The notes below the pieces were generated by a model that ran no database searches, had not been told where the DNA came from, and saw only the letters and a list, made by a program, of their open reading frames with translations. 64,000 nt of DNA from Neorhizobium populisoli. Lineage in GTDB: Bacteria; Pseudomonadota; Alphaproteobacteria; Rhizobiales; Rhizobiaceae. A program made the position numbers and the translations under genes. Where the stretch lies: positions 620,001 through 684,000 of the forward strand of contig NZ_JAHYCB010000002.1 of NCBI RefSeq assembly GCF_019430945.1, given 5' to 3'. This document shows, in pieces, positions 52,612 to 60,172 of the stretch. Numbering within the stretch: position 1 is the first letter of the stretch; each line of letters begins with the position of its first letter.

Positions 52612-52968
52612 TCACACGTCTTCGTAATAGGTAGCGATCAGCGACTTCGGAGCGGGGTCTTCGCGATCGGTCAGGAAAAAGCTGCCGGCGACCCGGCTTT
52701 CCTGCGACAAGCTGTCGAGCAGGTTGCGGACGATCACGTCGTCGATGGCGCCGAGGCTGCGCGCATGGGCAAGAGGCTGGCGGACGGGTGCCGTGGCCTC
52801 GCTGCTATGCCGTGTTGCAGCTTCCTTGGCGCCGGCGAACGAGGTCAGCGTCTTTTCCGTAGCAAGCGTCTGCGCAATCGACGCAGCCATGGACGTCGAC
52901 GCGCCGTTCACGCCGACGGTGCTACTCGGGGAGGGGGACTCGGATGCCCCCGAAACAGGTTCGATCAT
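52612..52968 (-). CDS. Hypothetical protein
   Basis: A 118-residue protein; I start at MIEPVSGASESPSPSSTVGV, as the longer form includes a hairpin leader and has no ribosome site. The first 75 residues are Ser/Ala/Thr-rich and probably disordered. The C-terminal part (AIDDVIVRNLLDSLSQESR, VAGSFFLTDREDPAPKSLIA) is helical and more conserved in character. No signal peptide or known motif. A wobble-paired hairpin lies upstream of the start. Confidence 0.6.
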   Translation of the reverse strand: MIEPVSGASESPSPSSTVGVNGASTSMAASIAQTLATEKTLTSFAGAKEAATRHSSEATAPVRQPLAHARSLGAIDDVIVRNLLDSLSQESRVAGSFFLTDREDPAPKSLIATYYEDV

Positions 52969-53020
52969 GCCGGCGATCCTTTGAAATCTGGGGGCCGGCT
53001 TGCCTCTTACTGTATGCGAA

Positions 53021-53049
53021 TTGAGATACCGCCAATGGCGGCACCTCAA
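53021..53049 (-). other. Hairpin between the SDR gene and the next small gene
   Basis: On the minus strand TTGAGGTGCCGCC pairs with GGCGGTATCTCAA around a three-base loop. Two of the thirteen pairs are G-U, while the plus strand would have A-C mismatches there, so the structure suits RNA made on the minus strand. It follows the SDR stop by 24 bases and may act as a terminator-like element, although the T-run is poor. Confidence 0.5.
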
Positions 53050-53072
53050 TTTTATTCAAGTTTTACATATCG

Positions 53073-53861
53073 TTAGATAGACTTCGATGTGCCGCCGTCG
53101 ACGCGCAGCATGACGCCGGTCACATAGCTTGCCGGAATGGAGCAAAGGAAGGCGCCCGCTGCGGCGAATTCTTCCACCTTGCCGAGGCGGCCGACGGGAA
53201 TGGTCTTGAGCGACGCAGTGCGGATTTCCTCCACCGACTTGCCGGTGCGCTTTGCCGCCGCACCATCCAGCTCGTCGATCCGGTCGGTGTGAATGCGACC
53301 GGGCAGGAGCATGTTGCAGGTAATGCCGAAGCCCGCGACTTCGCTCGCAAGCGTCTTGTTCCAGCCGACCAAGGCGCCGCGCAGCGTGTTGGAGAGCGCC
53401 AGGTTTGCGATCGGCTCGAAAACGCCGGAGGAGGCGACTGTCAGGATGCGGCCGAAACCCTGCTCTTTCATCTGCGGCAGCAAAGCATTAGTCAGCGTGA
53501 TGACGCGCATCACCATGGACTGGAAGAAGGTGTCGAGCTTTTCGGCCGACATGTCTTCCGTCGTACCCGGCGTCGGGCCGCCGGTATTGTTGACGAGAAT
53601 ATCGATGCCGCCAAGCTTTTCCTTGACCGCATTGACCATATTCTGGACGAAGTTCTCGTCGGCAAGATCGCCCCAGACCCAGTCCGCCTTGCCTTTTCCG
53701 GCGGCGTTGATCTCCTTGCAATTTTCGGCCAGCCGATCGCCCGAGCGGCCGACGAGCAGGACATTTGCGCCCTCTGCCGCAAGCGCCTTGGCGATGCCGA
53801 GGCCAAGCCCGCGCGACGAGGCGAGTACAAGGGCGCGTTTGCCGGTAATGCCGAGATCCAT
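53073..53861 (-). CDS. Atypical short-chain dehydrogenase/reductase family protein
   Basis: A 262-residue SDR-fold protein. I start at MDLGITGKRALVLASSRGLG with GGAAGGAA upstream. The nucleotide-binding loop is ASSRGLGLG and NNTGGPTPG matches the NNAG structural motif. The Ser of the catalytic set is present (ILTVASSGVF), but the Tyr-x-x-x-Lys motif is replaced by LALSNTLRGALVGWNKTLA. The subfamily with LSNxLRxxxxGWxKTLA is widespread, so this is a family trait and not decay. It may bind NAD(P) without classical SDR chemistry. Divergent from the ETF-ubiquinone oxidoreductase gene. Confidence 0.85.
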   Translation of the reverse strand: MDLGITGKRALVLASSRGLGLGIAKALAAEGANVLLVGRSGDRLAENCKEINAAGKGKADWVWGDLADENFVQNMVNAVKEKLGGIDILVNNTGGPTPGTTEDMSAEKLDTFFQSMVMRVITLTNALLPQMKEQGFGRILTVASSGVFEPIANLALSNTLRGALVGWNKTLASEVAGFGITCNMLLPGRIHTDRIDELDGAAAKRTGKSVEEIRTASLKTIPVGRLGKVEEFAAAGAFLCSIPASYVTGVMLRVDGGTSKSI

Positions 53862-53979
53862 GATGCTGTTCCTTCCCGATTTCGGTGTCTGTTTCAGCCG
53901 CATGGTGCGGCATGTGAGAGCTTTTATAGCAGCCGGGAACGGGCGTGAAAGGTCGATCTTGCTTTCTTTTGTCGTGCCC

Positions 53980-54005
53980 TATAATTTACGTGGACGTAAA
54001 CGTAA
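53980..54005 (+). promoter_or_regulatory. Promoter -10 with overlapping triple-ACGT operator, upstream of the ETF-QO gene
   Basis: TATAAT at 53,980-53,985 runs straight into TTTACGTGGACGTAAACGTAA-like sequence, that is, ACGT-GG-ACGT-AA-ACGT, with three ACGT units at six-base spacing. A TTGCTT lies 15 bases upstream of TATAAT as a possible -35. MerR-type LiuR regulators of branched-chain amino acid and acyl-CoA catabolism bind ACGTxxACGT sites, and electron-transfer flavoprotein genes are in such regulons. The link is inferred by motif likeness. Confidence 0.5.
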
Positions 54006-54164
54006 TATGAGTGAATGGAAACGCCATTTGCGCGAATGACACGGCCGAAGACGCTTTCCCGCCTCGACAAGCGGGGTGGGTTTTGTCAAGACAGGATAGA
54101 CAGGGCACCTGCCGGACAGATGCCTTAATGACAAGCCGGGAAGGGGCCGGCGAGGGAGTTTGAG

Positions 54165-55841
54165 ATGAGCGAACAGGAACTTGTCGCCCACGAATTGCCA
54201 GAACGCGAAAGCATGGAATTCGACGTCGTGATCGTTGGCGCCGGGCCGGCTGGCCTGTCGGCGGCGATCCGGCTGAAACAGGTCAATCCGGACCTGACGG
54301 TGGTCGTACTCGAAAAAGGTTCGGAAGTCGGCGCGCATATCCTGTCCGGCGCAGTCGTCGACCCGTCTGGCGTCGACGCGCTTCTGCCCGGCTGGCGCGA
54401 GGAGGACGGTCACCCGTTCAAGACCGAAGTCACCGACGACCATTTCCTGTTCTTAGGTCCTGCCGGCTCGATCCGCTTGCCGAATTTCATGATGCCGCCG
54501 CTGATGAGCAATCACGGCAACTACATCGTATCGCTCGGCAACGTCTGTCGCTGGCTCGCCGAAAAGGCGGAAGGCCTCGGTGTCGAGATCTATCCGGGCT
54601 TTGCTGCGACCGAAGTGCTCTACAATGAGGACGGTTCGGTCAAGGGTGTCGCGACCGGCGACATGGGCATCGAGCGCAACGGCGAGCCGGGTCCTGCCTT
54701 CACCCGTGGCATGGAACTGCATGGCAAATACGTGCTGATCGGCGAAGGCGTGCGTGGCTCGCTCGCCAAGCAGCTGATCGCCCGGTTCAAGCTGGACGAA
54801 GGCCGCGAGCCCCAGAAATTCGGTATCGGCCTCAAGGAACTCTGGCAGGTCAAGCCGGAACATCACAAGCCGGGTCTGGTGCAGCACTCCTTCGGCTGGC
54901 CGCTGAACATGAATACCGGTGGTGGCTCGTTCCTCTATCACCTGGAAGACAATCTCGTCGCCGTCGGCTTCGTGATGCACTTGAACTACAAGAACCCCTA
55001 TCTCTATCCTTTCGAGGAGTTTCAGCGGTTCAAGACCCATCCGGCGATCCGCAACACGTTCGATGGGGCCAAGCGCCTGTCCTACGGCGCCCGCGCCATT
55101 ACCGAGGGCGGCTATCAGTCAGTGCCGAAGCTCTCCTTCCCGGGTGGTGCGCTGATCGGCTGTTCCGCCGGTTTCGTCAACGTGCCGCGCATCAAGGGCA
55201 GCCACAACGCCGTCATTTCCGGCATGCTGGCCGCCGACAAGATCGCCGCGGCGATTGCCGCCGGCCGTGCCAATGACGAACCGGTCGAGATCGAGAATGA
55301 ATGGCGCGCTACCGCCATCGGCAAGGACCTCAAGCGGGTCCGGAACGTCAAACCGCTCTGGTCGAAGTTCGGCACGCTGGTCGGCATCGGCCTCGGCGGC
55401 CTCGACATGTGGACCAACCAGCTGTTCGGTTTCTCGTTCTTCGGTACGCTGAAACACGGCAAGACGGACGCGCTGAGCCTTGAACCAGCGGAAAAGCATA
55501 AAAAGATCGACTATCCGAAGCCGGACGGCGTGCTGACCTTCGACCGCCTGTCATCGGTCTTCCTGTCGAACACCAATCACGAGGAAGACCAGCCGGTCCA
55601 TCTGCACGTCAAGAACATGGACCTGCAGAAGAAATCCGAGCTGGAAGTCTTTGGCGGCCCATCTACCCGCTACTGTCCCGCCGGCGTCTACGAATGGGTG
55701 GAGAAGGACGGGAGGCAAGTCTACGTGATCAACGCCCAGAACTGCGTCCACTGCAAGACCTGCGATATCAAGGACCCCAACCAGAATATCAACTGGGTCC
55801 CCCCGCAGGGCGGCGAAGGGCCGGTCTATCCGAATATGTGA
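54165..55841 (+). CDS. Electron-transfer flavoprotein-ubiquinone oxidoreductase
   Basis: A 558-residue membrane-associated enzyme that passes electrons from acyl-CoA and amino-acid dehydrogenases, via ETF, to ubiquinone. The FAD motif is DVVIVGAGPAGLSAAIRLKQ (residues 19-38), followed by VLEKGSEVGAHILSGAVVDP. The C-terminal 4Fe-4S domain contains CPAGVYEWV and NAQNCVHCKTCDIKDPNQNI, supplying four cysteines, and ends NWVPPQGGEGPVYPNM. The length matches mitochondrial and alphaproteobacterial homologues. The upstream ACGT-type site fits control with fatty acid or branched amino acid degradation. Confidence 0.95.
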   Translation: MSEQELVAHELPERESMEFDVVIVGAGPAGLSAAIRLKQVNPDLTVVVLEKGSEVGAHILSGAVVDPSGVDALLPGWREEDGHPFKTEVTDDHFLFLGPAGSIRLPNFMMPPLMSNHGNYIVSLGNVCRWLAEKAEGLGVEIYPGFAATEVLYNEDGSVKGVATGDMGIERNGEPGPAFTRGMELHGKYVLIGEGVRGSLAKQLIARFKLDEGREPQKFGIGLKELWQVKPEHHKPGLVQHSFGWPLNMNTGGGSFLYHLEDNLVAVGFVMHLNYKNPYLYPFEEFQRFKTHPAIRNTFDGAKRLSYGARAITEGGYQSVPKLSFPGGALIGCSAGFVNVPRIKGSHNAVISGMLAADKIAAAIAAGRANDEPVEIENEWRATAIGKDLKRVRNVKPLWSKFGTLVGIGLGGLDMWTNQLFGFSFFGTLKHGKTDALSLEPAEKHKKIDYPKPDGVLTFDRLSSVFLSNTNHEEDQPVHLHVKNMDLQKKSELEVFGGPSTRYCPAGVYEWVEKDGRQVYVINAQNCVHCKTCDIKDPNQNINWVPPQGGEGPVYPNM

Positions 55842-55845
55842 GATG

Positions 55846-56211
55846 CTAGGGTTCGTATCCGATGCCAAGCGCCGTGGCGATTTTCGCTAGGCGCTTGTCG
55901 CGGGTCAGAAGTCGACTGCCATCTGCCAACTTGGTGGACGCCAATAGATGGGCGTCGACATAACCTATCCCGCTTCCCATTAGTGCGTGCTGTTTGACGA
56001 GGTACAAGACCTCGTGGCGACCGGCTACCGTTGCTTGTGGTAGGCTCGATAAGGCATCGAGAATCTGATCGTATTGCTTCATCGTGCCAAGCGCGACTTC
56101 GCCTATGACGAACGGATGAACAAGGACACGTTTTCGTCTGACAAGAAACTCAACCGCTTCTTCACGCTGTCGCAGATGATCGATCCAGACGGACGTGTCG
56201 ATCAATATCAC
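55846..56211 (-). CDS. vapC: VapC-type PIN-domain RNase toxin
   Basis: A 121-residue PIN protein. Acidic residues expected to bind Mg are Asp5 (MILIDTSVWIDHL), Glu38 (VIGEVALG), Asp85 (GIGYVDAHLLAST) and Asp104 (LTRDKRLA). VapC toxins cut tRNA or rRNA. The start overlaps the antitoxin stop by four bases. It ends five bases from the ETF-QO stop, convergent with it. Confidence 0.9.
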   Translation of the reverse strand: MILIDTSVWIDHLRQREEAVEFLVRRKRVLVHPFVIGEVALGTMKQYDQILDALSSLPQATVAGRHEVLYLVKQHALMGSGIGYVDAHLLASTKLADGSRLLTRDKRLAKIATALGIGYEP

Positions 56212-56429
56212 TCGGGATTACCTTCCCAGTTCCCGTCCATATCCCACCGGCGCCGTGGTGGAACCTTTAGATCAGGCTCGCTGCCGCCAAGCATGATCAA
56301 CCGCTCCGCGGCTTCGTGCTGAACGAGCATGGTAAGGGCTTTTTTGATGAGCGAGGAAGTCTCGGTAATACCCGTAAATTCTTTGGCATCGGCGAGCAAT
56401 TCATCGTCGATCGTAACGGTTGTTCTCAT
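56208..56429 (-). CDS. vapB: VapB-type antitoxin
   Basis: A 73-residue antitoxin. MRTTVTIDDELLADAKEFTG then ITETSSLIKKALTMLVQHEA is the ribbon-helix-helix VapB pattern of the DUF2191 group. The C-terminus (PPRRRWDMDGNWEGNPE) is basic/acidic and would bind the PIN toxin. It overlaps vapC (ATGA). An imperfect dyad stands about 25 bases upstream. Confidence 0.88.
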   Translation of the reverse strand: MRTTVTIDDELLADAKEFTGITETSSLIKKALTMLVQHEAAERLIMLGGSEPDLKVPPRRRWDMDGNWEGNPE

Positions 56430-56453
56430 TGCAGATCTCCAGCTGCATCAAAA

Positions 56454-56468
56454 ATAGCATCATGTTAT
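56454..56468. promoter_or_regulatory. Operator-like dyad upstream of vapB
   Basis: ATAGCATCATGTTAT is a 15-base dyad of the form ATA-n-CAT-n-ATG-n-TAT, located 25 bases before the vapB start in an AT-rich stretch. VapB proteins bind such dyads to repress their own operon. Role inferred by position. Confidence 0.4.
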
Positions 56469-56519
56469 GCGCCATTCAATGAGGCCGGACCGTCAGATGC
56501 TTGGTGTTACTTCTCTTTC

Positions 56520-57587
56520 TCACCCCCTGTTCGTAAACCGCGCGTTCCCCAACCCGGTGCCGATCGTCAGCACCGCCCAGCGGAAGACATCCTTCATCTG
56601 CGGCATCTGGGACAGTCCCTGGACGACTGCGTCGTTGTGCATGATGATGAACGTGTCGTTTTCACCAATCTTCGGGATCGCCTTGATCAGTGCGGCCGGC
56701 AGGTTGAAATGGTTGCTTTCCCAGTTGCCGCCCGGAAGGTTCTGGCCGCCGCGGGTGATGAACCCGTCTTCCGAAACCGTGCCGGGGCAGCCGATGCCGA
56801 TCAGCGGAGCGAGCTTGAGGTTTGCCTCCTTGGCTTTCCCGATCAATTCCTCCAGCATCCCGGCAAGCTTTTCGATCGTCGCCGTTCGGCTCGGTTCGTG
56901 GTCGGCATGGCGCCAGAGGATCGATTCGCGCACATGCGTTTCGTCGAGGTTGCGATCCTTTCCCTTGCCGAATTCCACGATGCCGGCGCGGACATTGGTG
57001 CCGCCGATATCGACGGCCAGGATAGCCTCGTGTCCGTTCAGCATCCAATCGGGCATCAGATAGACGGAGCCGATCAGCCCGGCCTCGTCCGAATGGTGCA
57101 TGATCGGCACTAGCCCGATATCCACGCCGGCCGCTTTCAGCAAAAGCTGCGTCCTGGCAATTACCAGTTCCCCGACACGCCCCTGGCGAAAGCCGCCGCC
57201 AACCACGATCCGCTCGGTTTTGGCCCAGCTTTCATCCTTGAGGAATTTTGCGATGACACCGGCAAAGTCTTGCGAAAAACCCTCAATCGCGCCGATGACG
57301 ATGGCCGCCGCATGTGGGTCCTCGCCTTCCAGAAAGGCATCGATCTTCTTTTTGGAAAGCTCTTTGGTGGGCGTCTTCCCAAGCGGGTCCTTATCCTCCA
57401 CCCGTATCAGCTTGCGCAATTCCTCGAGCTTTTTCCGGAATGTCTTCTTGTTCGCGGCATCACCGACGAAACCGTTCTTGTCGCGCAGCTGGCTGCTGTA
57501 GTTATCCACCGTGAGCAGCGGCAGTTCCGATCCGCCATGCACCAATGGAGCCGTCTGGTTTTTCTTGTCCGATTTCGGCTTGGCCAT
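56520..57587 (-). CDS. ROK-family protein with circularly permuted motif order
   Basis: A 355-residue protein of the sugar kinase/ROK superfamily. The motifs appear in an order shifted from normal. Residues 90-180 contain what is usually the C-terminal lobe: RIVVGGGFRQGRVGELV (128-132 VVGGG) and HSDEAGLIGSVYL (167-173). The phosphate-1 motif VDIGGTNVRAGIVE, normally at the N-terminus, begins at residue 192. Then follow GIGCPGTVSEDG (264-275), the catalytic-Asp motif HNDAVVQGL (Asp319) and phosphate-2 GTGLGNARF (343-351) at the very end. No CxCGxxGC zinc motif is seen. The first 85 residues are charged and helical. Substrate unknown; kinase activity is inferred from intact motifs. Confidence 0.85.
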   Translation of the reverse strand: MAKPKSDKKNQTAPLVHGGSELPLLTVDNYSSQLRDKNGFVGDAANKKTFRKKLEELRKLIRVEDKDPLGKTPTKELSKKKIDAFLEGEDPHAAAIVIGAIEGFSQDFAGVIAKFLKDESWAKTERIVVGGGFRQGRVGELVIARTQLLLKAAGVDIGLVPIMHHSDEAGLIGSVYLMPDWMLNGHEAILAVDIGGTNVRAGIVEFGKGKDRNLDETHVRESILWRHADHEPSRTATIEKLAGMLEELIGKAKEANLKLAPLIGIGCPGTVSEDGFITRGGQNLPGGNWESNHFNLPAALIKAIPKIGENDTFIIMHNDAVVQGLSQMPQMKDVFRWAVLTIGTGLGNARFTNRG

Positions 57588-57770
57588 CGATGAACCTCGA
57601 TATTGGAAGAATCTTGCGGGCGGGACACGGCAACGCCGGCCTGGCCAAAGAAGTTCCCAGAACGTCGTCCTGACGGCTTCGTGATCATCGTCAGCATGCT
57701 GCGCTTATCACTTCATTAACCATAATCTTCATAAGTTGCGTCAACAACTTGACGCACCAAGGACACATTC

Positions 57771-58382
57771 ATGTCGATCTCCCGTCGCGGGTTTCTTGCC
57801 GGTATTCCGCTTCTGCTTGCAGGCTGCGCTTCCACCATCAATGAGCAGACGAATTACGCAGCCCTGCCGAACGAGCAGTTCCCGCTGAAGACGGTCTCTC
57901 TCGACAAGATCAATCCGGAGCTTCGCCGCACCGAGGTCGCCTATACGACGCCTTATGCGGCAGGCACCGTCGTGGTCGATACACCGGCTCGTCGCGCCTA
58001 TTACGTTCTCGGCAACGGCCGGGCGATCCGTTACGGCGTCGGCGTCGGCCGCGAAGGCCTGGCGCTTGCCGGCAATGCCTATGTCGGCCGTAAGGCCGAA
58101 TGGCCGACCTGGACGCCGACCGCAAACATGCAGCGCCGCGAAGCCCGTTACCGCAAGCTTGCCGGCGGCATGCCGGGCGGCCCGAACAATCCGCTCGGCG
58201 CCCGCGCCATGTATCTCTATCGCAGCGGCAACGACACGCATTTCCGCATTCACGGTACCAACCAGCCGGAATCGATCGGTCACGCTATGTCGTCCGGCTG
58301 CATCCGCATGATGAACCACGATGTCATCGACCTCTACAGCCGCGTCGGCGTCGGCGCCAAGGTCGTCGTTATTCAGGCCTGA
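57771..58382 (+). CDS. L,D-transpeptidase (YkuD/ErfK family), Tat-type lipoprotein signal
   Basis: A 203-residue envelope enzyme that makes L,D cross-links in peptidoglycan or links it to proteins. The start SISRRGFLAGIPLLLAGCAS combines a twin-arginine motif (SRRGFL) with a lipobox (LLAGC, Cys19). The YkuD domain spans about residues 65-200; active-site residues are His161 (HFRIHGTNQPESIGH), His171 and Cys177 (HAMSSGCIRMMNHDV). It is monocistronic, with a strong terminator after it. Such genes are numerous in rhizobia, which rely on L,D cross-links. Confidence 0.93.
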   Translation: MSISRRGFLAGIPLLLAGCASTINEQTNYAALPNEQFPLKTVSLDKINPELRRTEVAYTTPYAAGTVVVDTPARRAYYVLGNGRAIRYGVGVGREGLALAGNAYVGRKAEWPTWTPTANMQRREARYRKLAGGMPGGPNNPLGARAMYLYRSGNDTHFRIHGTNQPESIGHAMSSGCIRMMNHDVIDLYSRVGVGAKVVVIQA

Positions 58383-58409
58383 TCCCCACCGCCACAGGCC
58401 TGTGCAGAA

Positions 58410-58441
58410 AAGCCCGCCGTTTCAGCCACGGCGGGCTTTTT
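58410..58441 (+). terminator. Rho-independent terminator of the L,D-transpeptidase gene
   Basis: AAGCCCGCCG and CGGCGGGCTTTTT form an eight-pair GC stem around a nine-base loop followed by five T, 28 bases after the stop. The A-run on the other side also allows use by the convergent dehydrogenase gene. Confidence 0.85.
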
Positions 58442-58463
58442 ATGTTCGGGAAGGGAGCGCGGC

Positions 58464-59480
58464 TCAGAAGCCGGAAAGCACCAGCTTGCCCCGGGTTCGG
58501 TTGCTCTCGATCATCGCATGCGCCTTCTTCAGGTTCTCCGCATTGATCGGCCCGACGACGTCCGAAAGCGTGGTGCGGATCTTCTTGGCATCCACCAGCT
58601 CAGCCACGTGGTTCAGCAGCTTGTGCTGCTCGATCATGTCCGCCGTCTGCCAGACCGGCCGGGCGAACATCATCTCCCAGTGAACCGACAGCGCCTTGCT
58701 CTTGAAGGCGCGCAGGTCCATCGGCTCCTTCGGATCGTCGATCAGCGAAAGCCTGCCCTGCGGCGCGATCAGCTCGAGAATGTCCTTGAGATGATCTTCC
58801 GTATGGGTGGTCGAGAACACGAAGGCGGGCGCACCGATCGCCATCTCGGCAAGCTGCTTGGCCATCGGCTTCGAATGGTCGAGCACATGATGGGCGCCGA
58901 GTTCCTTGATCCATTCCATCGTCTCCGGCCGAGAGCCGGTGCCGATCACGGTGACATCGGACAGTTCGCGCAGCAGCTGGATCGCAATCGAACCGACGCC
59001 GCCTGCGCCGCCGATCACCAGAACCGCGTTCCAGGCGCCGGCCACTTTGTCCTGCACCTTCATGCGATGGAAGAGCGCCTCATAGGCGGTGATCGCCGTC
59101 AGCGGCAGGGCGGCGGCCTCCTCGAAGCTCAGGCTTTTTGGCTTGAACCCGACGATCCGTTCGTCGACCACATGAAATTCCGAATTGGTGCCGGGACGAT
59201 TGATGGCGCCGGCATAATAGACCTCGTCGCCCGGCTTGAAGAGTTTGACGCCCGGCCCGACCGCCTTGACGATGCCGGCGGCGTCATAACCCAGAATGCG
59301 GTGCTGGCCGGGCTCGACGGCGGCCGAACGGCGCACCTTGGTATCGACCGGATTAACCGAGACGGCCTTGATCTCGACAAGCAGGTCGCGACCCGTGGCT
59401 TCCGGTTCCGGCAACTCGATATTGATCAGCGAGGTCTCGGCGGTGATGGGCTGAGGTTGGTTGAAACCGATAGCGCGCAT
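58464..59480 (-). CDS. Zinc-type alcohol dehydrogenase/quinone oxidoreductase-like MDR protein
   Basis: A 338-residue medium-chain reductase. The N-terminal GroES-like part includes EIKAVSVNPVDTKVRRSAAV and ILGYDAAGIVKAVGPGVKLF. The Rossmann motif is VLVIGGAGGVGSIAIQLLRE near 160. The cysteine ligands of structural zinc are missing, as in quinone oxidoreductases, so zinc dependence is unlikely despite the usual family name. An HxlR gene is divergent from it, which suggests induction by quinones or electrophiles. Confidence 0.88.
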   Translation of the reverse strand: MRAIGFNQPQPITAETSLINIELPEPEATGRDLLVEIKAVSVNPVDTKVRRSAAVEPGQHRILGYDAAGIVKAVGPGVKLFKPGDEVYYAGAINRPGTNSEFHVVDERIVGFKPKSLSFEEAAALPLTAITAYEALFHRMKVQDKVAGAWNAVLVIGGAGGVGSIAIQLLRELSDVTVIGTGSRPETMEWIKELGAHHVLDHSKPMAKQLAEMAIGAPAFVFSTTHTEDHLKDILELIAPQGRLSLIDDPKEPMDLRAFKSKALSVHWEMMFARPVWQTADMIEQHKLLNHVAELVDAKKIRTTLSDVVGPINAENLKKAHAMIESNRTRGKLVLSGF

Positions 59481-59599
59481 AGCGAAAATCTCCTTTGTTT
59501 CGTTGTATGGAGACTACATGGCGCCTATGTTTCCTTTCCGCAAGAATGCACATTTTTGGCCTATAGTGCCGAAAAGTATACCGTGAAAGGATGCCTTCC

Positions 59600-59992
59600 A
59601 TGTCCAAACCGCGCGCCAAACTGACAGGCAATTTCCCCGGCTGCCCGGTGGAATCGACGCTGAGTTTTCTCGACGGAAAATGGAAGGGCGTCATCCTCCA
59701 TCACCTGCTGGAAGACGGCACGCTACGCTTCAACGAACTGCGTCGCCGCATCCCATCGGTGACGCAACGCATGCTGACCAAGCAGCTGCGGGAGCTGGAG
59801 GAAGCGGGGCTGTTGCAGCGGACCGTGTTTCCGGTCGTGCCACCGCGGGTGGATTACGCGCTGACGCCGCTGGGGCTGAGCCTCGAGCCGGTGGTGACTG
59901 CCCTGCGGGTATGGGGCAAGGAGCATGTCATTTGCGAGAATGGCGAGAAATATGTGGTGATGCCGGAAGAGGGTACAGCGGAGGCTGCTTGA
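59600..59992 (+). CDS. HxlR-family transcriptional regulator (QorR/YodB-like)
   Basis: A 130-residue winged-helix protein. I start at MSKPRAKLTGNFPGCPVEST, because AAAGGA is at the right distance; an ATG three codons earlier is too close to it. The core is LSFLDGKWKGVILHHLLEDG, LRFNELRRRIPSVTQRMLTK and QLRELEEAGLLQRTVFPVVP. The lone N-terminal Cys in FPGCPVES matches the redox-sensing Cys of QorR, YodB and HypR. It is divergent from a quinone-oxidoreductase-like gene, exactly the layout of qorR-qor2, so repression relieved by oxidation or quinones is likely. Confidence 0.88.
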   Translation: MSKPRAKLTGNFPGCPVESTLSFLDGKWKGVILHHLLEDGTLRFNELRRRIPSVTQRMLTKQLRELEEAGLLQRTVFPVVPPRVDYALTPLGLSLEPVVTALRVWGKEHVICENGEKYVVMPEEGTAEAA

Positions 59993-60015
59993 TCTTCAAT
60001 CTGCGCTGACGTCTG

Positions 60016-60152
60016 CCCCTCATCCGGCTGCCGCCACCTTCTCCCCGCTTGCGGGGAGAAGGACACTCGCAGTGAGCTATCCGTCTCTCTCAAACGTCGA
60101 GTCGAGGCACGTTCCCTCTCCCCGCGTGCGGGGAGAGGGTTAGGGTGAGGGG
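60016..60152. repeat. RIME intergenic mosaic element 7
   Basis: It starts CCCCTCATCCGGCTGCCGCC, with CTTCTCCCCGCTTGCGGGGAGAAG-type palindrome (arms CTTCTCCCCGC and GCGGGGAGAAG), then CTCTCCCCGCGTGCGGGGAG and AGGGTTAGGGTGAGGGG at the end. It lies between the convergent HxlR and MFS genes. Confidence 0.85.
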
Positions 60153-60172
60153 CTGCTACGAGGCGATGTATA

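Noticed and set aside
54007..54039. A ten-codon leader peptide (MSEWKRHLRE) before the ETF-QO gene
   Set aside because: No ribosome site and no regulatory codons or attenuator hairpin; chance open frame.
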